Positions 14,255 through 15,879 of a DNA stretch of 15,879 nucleotides are shown here, piece by piece. The DNA is taken from NCBI GenBank assembly GCA_900547655.1, contig URHQ01000049.1:1-15879 (forward strand), written 5' to 3'. The notes beneath the pieces are model-generated. The model ran no database searches. It saw only the letters and a list, made by a program, of their open reading frames with translations, and was not told the origin of the DNA. A program made the position numbers and the translations under genes. Positions within the stretch are counted from its first letter, which is position 1. Every line of letters begins with the position of its first letter. Source of the DNA: an uncultured Collinsella sp. (GTDB lineage: Bacteria > Actinomycetota > Coriobacteriia > Coriobacteriales > Coriobacteriaceae).

Positions 14255-14291
14255 AAAGGGGTGCCGACCGAAATGGTCAGCACCCCTTTTT
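14255..14291 (+). terminator. Strong hairpin terminator with no gene in front
   Basis: AAAGGGGTGC / GCACCCCTTT (10 bp) with an inner GACC/GGTC and loop GAAAT is followed by two more T, five T in all (14287-14291) on the plus strand. The minus strand has only TTT. The nearest upstream gene, cutC, runs the other way, so this must end an unannotated plus-strand RNA, act on the minus strand, or belong to the flanking repeats. Confidence 0.65.
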
Positions 14292-14302
14292 GCTGTATAG
14301 AA

Positions 14303-14360
14303 GTAGTCGTTGGGGACGTTCTTAAACGACTAGTCATTCAAGAACGTCCCCAACGACTAC
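14303..14360. repeat. Long perfect inverted repeat 2 (21-bp arms)
   Basis: The arms at 14303-14323 and 14340-14360 pair perfectly over 21 bp around a 16-nt loop containing the palindrome GACTAGTC. The loop also repeats AACGACTA from the right arm (14325-14332 and 14352-14359), so the left arm can pair with the loop instead, giving two possible folds. It ends 8 bp before the padR -35 box. Confidence 0.75.
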
Positions 14361-14368
14361 GACAACTG

Positions 14369-14397
14369 TTGACATCATATACTATGTGTCATATAGT
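14369..14397 (+). promoter_or_regulatory. padR promoter
   Basis: A perfect TTGACA -35 (14369-14374), 17-nt spacer and TATAGT -10 (14392-14397), the best promoter in the window. It drives the padR cassette. Confidence 0.85.
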
Positions 14398-14414
14398 AGG
14401 TGTTACACAGTATA
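14378..14414 (+). promoter_or_regulatory. Probable PadR operator over the -10 region
   Basis: Nested dyads cover the promoter: TATAC-ta-TGTGT (14378-14389) mirrors ACACAGTATA (14405-14414); TACTAT/ATAGTA (14380-14385, 14393-14398) flanks the middle; GTGTTACAC lies at 14400-14408. PadR proteins commonly bind such dyads in their own promoters, so autorepression is likely. AAGGAGGT (14421-14428) then leads to the padR start. Confidence 0.55.
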
Positions 14415-14434
14415 CTACGAAAGGAGGTGTGCGG

Positions 14435-14755
14435 ATGGAGGCACAGATGAAGCGCGGCTTCCTCGAGGCCTGCGTACTCGCGGCCGTCTCGGGTGAGGAA
14501 TCCTACGGCTATCAGATCGTGAAGGACGTGCCCGCGAGCATGGGGCTCACGGAGTCCACGCTCTATCCGTTGCTCAAGCGCCTGGAGAAGGCGGGGTGCA
14601 TCACGGCGCGCTCCGCCGAGCACAACGGGCTGCTGCGAAGGTACTACCGCATCACGGACACCGGGCATGAGCGTATCGCCGAGTTCCTCGCCGAATGGCC
14701 ATCCGTGCAGGAGATCTACCGTTACGTGAAGGGAGCGCACCATGACGCGCGATGA
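14435..14755 (+). CDS. PadR family transcriptional regulator
   Basis: A 106-residue winged-helix repressor. KRGFLEACVLAAVSGEESYG is the usual PadR first helix. ESTLYPLLKRLEKAGCITAR (40-59) is the recognition-helix region, and LLRRYYRITDTGHERIAEF forms the wing and start of the C-terminal dimer helix. Length matches the short PadR-s2 class. The ATG at 14435 has AAGGAGGT 6 nt upstream; the in-frame extension back to 14261 runs through the hairpins and promoter and is rejected. It overlaps the next gene by 14 nt. In the common padR-DUF1700-DUF4097 cassette the regulator controls the membrane and surface proteins beside it, often in response to envelope stress. Confidence 0.92.
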   Translation: MEAQMKRGFLEACVLAAVSGEESYGYQIVKDVPASMGLTESTLYPLLKRLEKAGCITARSAEHNGLLRRYYRITDTGHERIAEFLAEWPSVQEIYRYVKGAHHDAR

Positions 14756-15374
14756 GTTCTTGAACCGGCTGGGCGAGCTTCTGGCCTGCCTGCCGGCAGA
14801 TCAGGTAAAGGAAACGCAGGAGTTCTACGCGGAGGTCATCGCCGACCGTATGGAGGACGGCATGACGGAGGCCGAGGCTGTGGCCGCCATGGGCACGCTC
14901 GGTGAGGTCGCCGAGGCAACGCTCGACGAACTGCCCGCCGTGCCGCGCGCAATTGCGAGGACCAAGCGCAAGAGCACGGCGCTTCTATGGGCGCTCGCCA
15001 TCGTGGGCTCTCCGGTATGGATTCCGCTGCTGCTCGCGTTCGTCGCCGTTGCCGCTACGGTCTACATCTGCATTTGGGTTCTTGCGCTCTGCGTGTGGAT
15101 CGTGGCCGCGGCATTCGGGGGCGCGGGCGTGGTGGGGCTCCTGTTCGCCGTGGACGGCATCATTATCGTGCATGTTCCGTACGTTTTAACCTCGATGGGA
15201 ATGGGATTCGCTTCCATCGGTGTGGCGCTTCTCGCGGGAGCCGGCGCCTGGACGGCGTCCAAGCAAATCGCGCGCCTCTCTGCCCTTTGGGCGAAGAAAG
15301 CCGTTTCGCCCTTCTGGAAAGATCGAGGCAATAAGAGCCGCAGGGTCGCTGAAGCGGCGCCGCTCACGGCATAG
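14742..15374 (+). CDS. DUF1700 / HAAS-domain membrane protein
   Basis: A 210-residue protein. The N-terminal 65 residues are a helical HAAS domain (MTRDEFLNRLGELLACLP, then EFYAEVIADRMEDGMTEAEA and MGTLGEVAEATL). These are the typical DUF1700 features, thought to contact the partner PadR regulator. About three to four membrane segments span residues 79-170. The tail is basic and probably cytosolic. The ATG at 14742 overlaps the end of padR by 14 nt, with GGGAG upstream, so translation is coupled. It is the second gene of the cassette. Confidence 0.9.
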   Translation: MTRDEFLNRLGELLACLPADQVKETQEFYAEVIADRMEDGMTEAEAVAAMGTLGEVAEATLDELPAVPRAIARTKRKSTALLWALAIVGSPVWIPLLLAFVAVAATVYICIWVLALCVWIVAAAFGGAGVVGLLFAVDGIIIVHVPYVLTSMGMGFASIGVALLAGAGAWTASKQIARLSALWAKKAVSPFWKDRGNKSRRVAEAAPLTA

Positions 15375-15388
15375 GAAGGAGTGCAAAC

Positions 15389-15652
15389 ATGTCCAGCGTA
15401 AAAAAGATTTACCTTGCCGTAGCGGGTGGGCTTGTTGCCACGGGGCTCGTCCTGGCTGCTATCGGATTTGTAGCCTCCGGCTTTAACCTCGCTGTGTTCA
15501 ACACACAGATCGACCTGCGCGATGACACCATCATTCTGGGTGGTGTTGAAATAGACGACCCGACAGGACTTCCACTCATCGAGCAGCTTGCCGAGGTTGG
15601 CGAGATCCATATTGGATCTGCAACGACTGGTTCGTCTTCTCCTCGCACATGA
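15389..15652 (+). pseudogene. Truncated DUF4097-type cassette protein
   Basis: An 87-residue ORF begins with a strong site (AGGAAGGAG ending 6 nt before the ATG), 14 nt after the DUF1700 stop. Residues 6-35 form one membrane anchor, followed by FNTQIDLRDDTIILGGVEI, the usual opening of the third gene of padR-DUF1700 cassettes. Those proteins are normally a few hundred residues with a DUF4097 beta-solenoid. Here the reading frame ends at SATTGSSSPRT and none of the repeat domain follows, while the opposite strand shows parB-like remnants. I read it as cut off by a rearrangement near 15615-15655. A genuinely short anchor protein is the alternative. Confidence 0.6.
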
Positions 15653-15654
15653 TC

Positions 15655-15812
15655 GAGCTCGTAGCAGCCATCCCCCTTCGGGCGCACCACGACGGGCGTG
15701 AGCACGCCGCGCTCGGAGCCTTTTTGCGAGACCTTCCGTCACGCTCTTCCTGCGTGGTGAACCGGTCATCGACCGGCGGGAAGCTGATGGAAATCTCTCG
15801 ACTTCGGGCCAA
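15655..15812 (-). pseudogene. ParB-like gene remnant with internal deletion
   Basis: Two minus-strand pieces in different frames look like parts of one ParB N-terminus. One reads FPPVDDRFTTQEERD (15720-15812 region), as in ParB proteins of gut integrative elements. The other reads ERGVLTPVVVRPKGDGCYEL (15655-15714), the ParB box I region that precedes the GHRR motif. The linker between them (about 40 residues in intact proteins) is missing, GHRR is absent, and the frame is broken. The possible start is TTG at 15812 with no ribosome binding site. The identification is from memory of the family. Confidence 0.5.
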
Positions 15813-15879
15813 TCCCGAAAGGCTGAGGAGATGTCGAGCATGACCTCATGACGAGGGCGGCCCGGCGGCAATCTGTCTC
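15813..15879. other. Right-edge sequence, no gene assigned
   Basis: A short hairpin TTCGGG/CCCGAA lies across the boundary (15804-15820). One minus frame ends at a TGA at 15847-15849 and could be the tail of a gene beyond the edge, but only a few codons are visible. Nothing firmer can be said. Confidence 0.25.

Noticed and set aside
14261..14434. N-terminal extension of padR to 14261
   Set aside because: It would translate through a terminator, a 21-bp palindrome and the padR promoter itself.
15062..15871. Minus-strand ORF of 269 codons at the right end
   Set aside because: It crosses the DUF1700 gene, the truncated gene and the ParB remnant in a frame that matches none of them; low-complexity Arg-rich translation.

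Overview
The window looks like chromosomal DNA from a moderately GC-rich, Gram-positive actinobacterium. A gut member of the Coriobacteriia close to Collinsella is my best guess. The basis is protein style, strong GGAGG-type ribosome binding sites, the recJ-relA-MBL neighbourhood, a RecJ carrying a fused helicase, and a bile-acid-symporter-family gene. This is inference; no search was run.

Left part (1-3500, mostly minus strand): a partial plus-strand ORF enters at the left edge and converges on the infC-rpmI-rplT operon (IF3, L35, L20). That operon has a terminator at 248-285 and a structured leader upstream. The leader ends in a terminator-like hairpin just before infC, and infC appears to start at an AUA codon. 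Upstream lies tRNA-Leu(CAA) with its own terminator. The last 23 nt of the tRNA plus the terminator (69 bp in all) are repeated exactly 184 bp away, which looks like an attachment-site scar. A cytosolic transglutaminase-like protein follows.

Middle (3500-11620, minus strand): an intergenic pair of related repeats, one folding into a roughly 92-nt hairpin, lies just after a class II fructose-bisphosphate aldolase gene. Next, in transcription order, is the group recJ/RecQ-like helicase fusion - relA/rel - metallo-beta-lactamase hydrolase. The first two are 15 nt apart. The fusion has a 21-codon upstream ORF overlapping its start.

Right part (11620-15879): a plus-strand bile acid:sodium symporter family gene converges on a minus-strand cutC / DUF4931-type (GalT/HIT-like) pair. 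Upstream of cutC, a 175-bp stretch holds two long inverted repeats around a strong hairpin terminator. It leads into a well-formed promoter and operator for a plus-strand padR / DUF1700 (HAAS) / DUF4097-like cassette. The third cassette gene is cut short at 87 aa. Beyond it, on the opposite strand, are two separated fragments of a ParB-like gene of the kind carried by integrative elements, suggesting decay of a mobile element here.

No single clearly new multi-gene system stands out. The best leads are the RecJ-helicase fusion with its leader ORF, the infC leader with a non-canonical start, the tRNA-end duplication, and the set of long intergenic palindromes.
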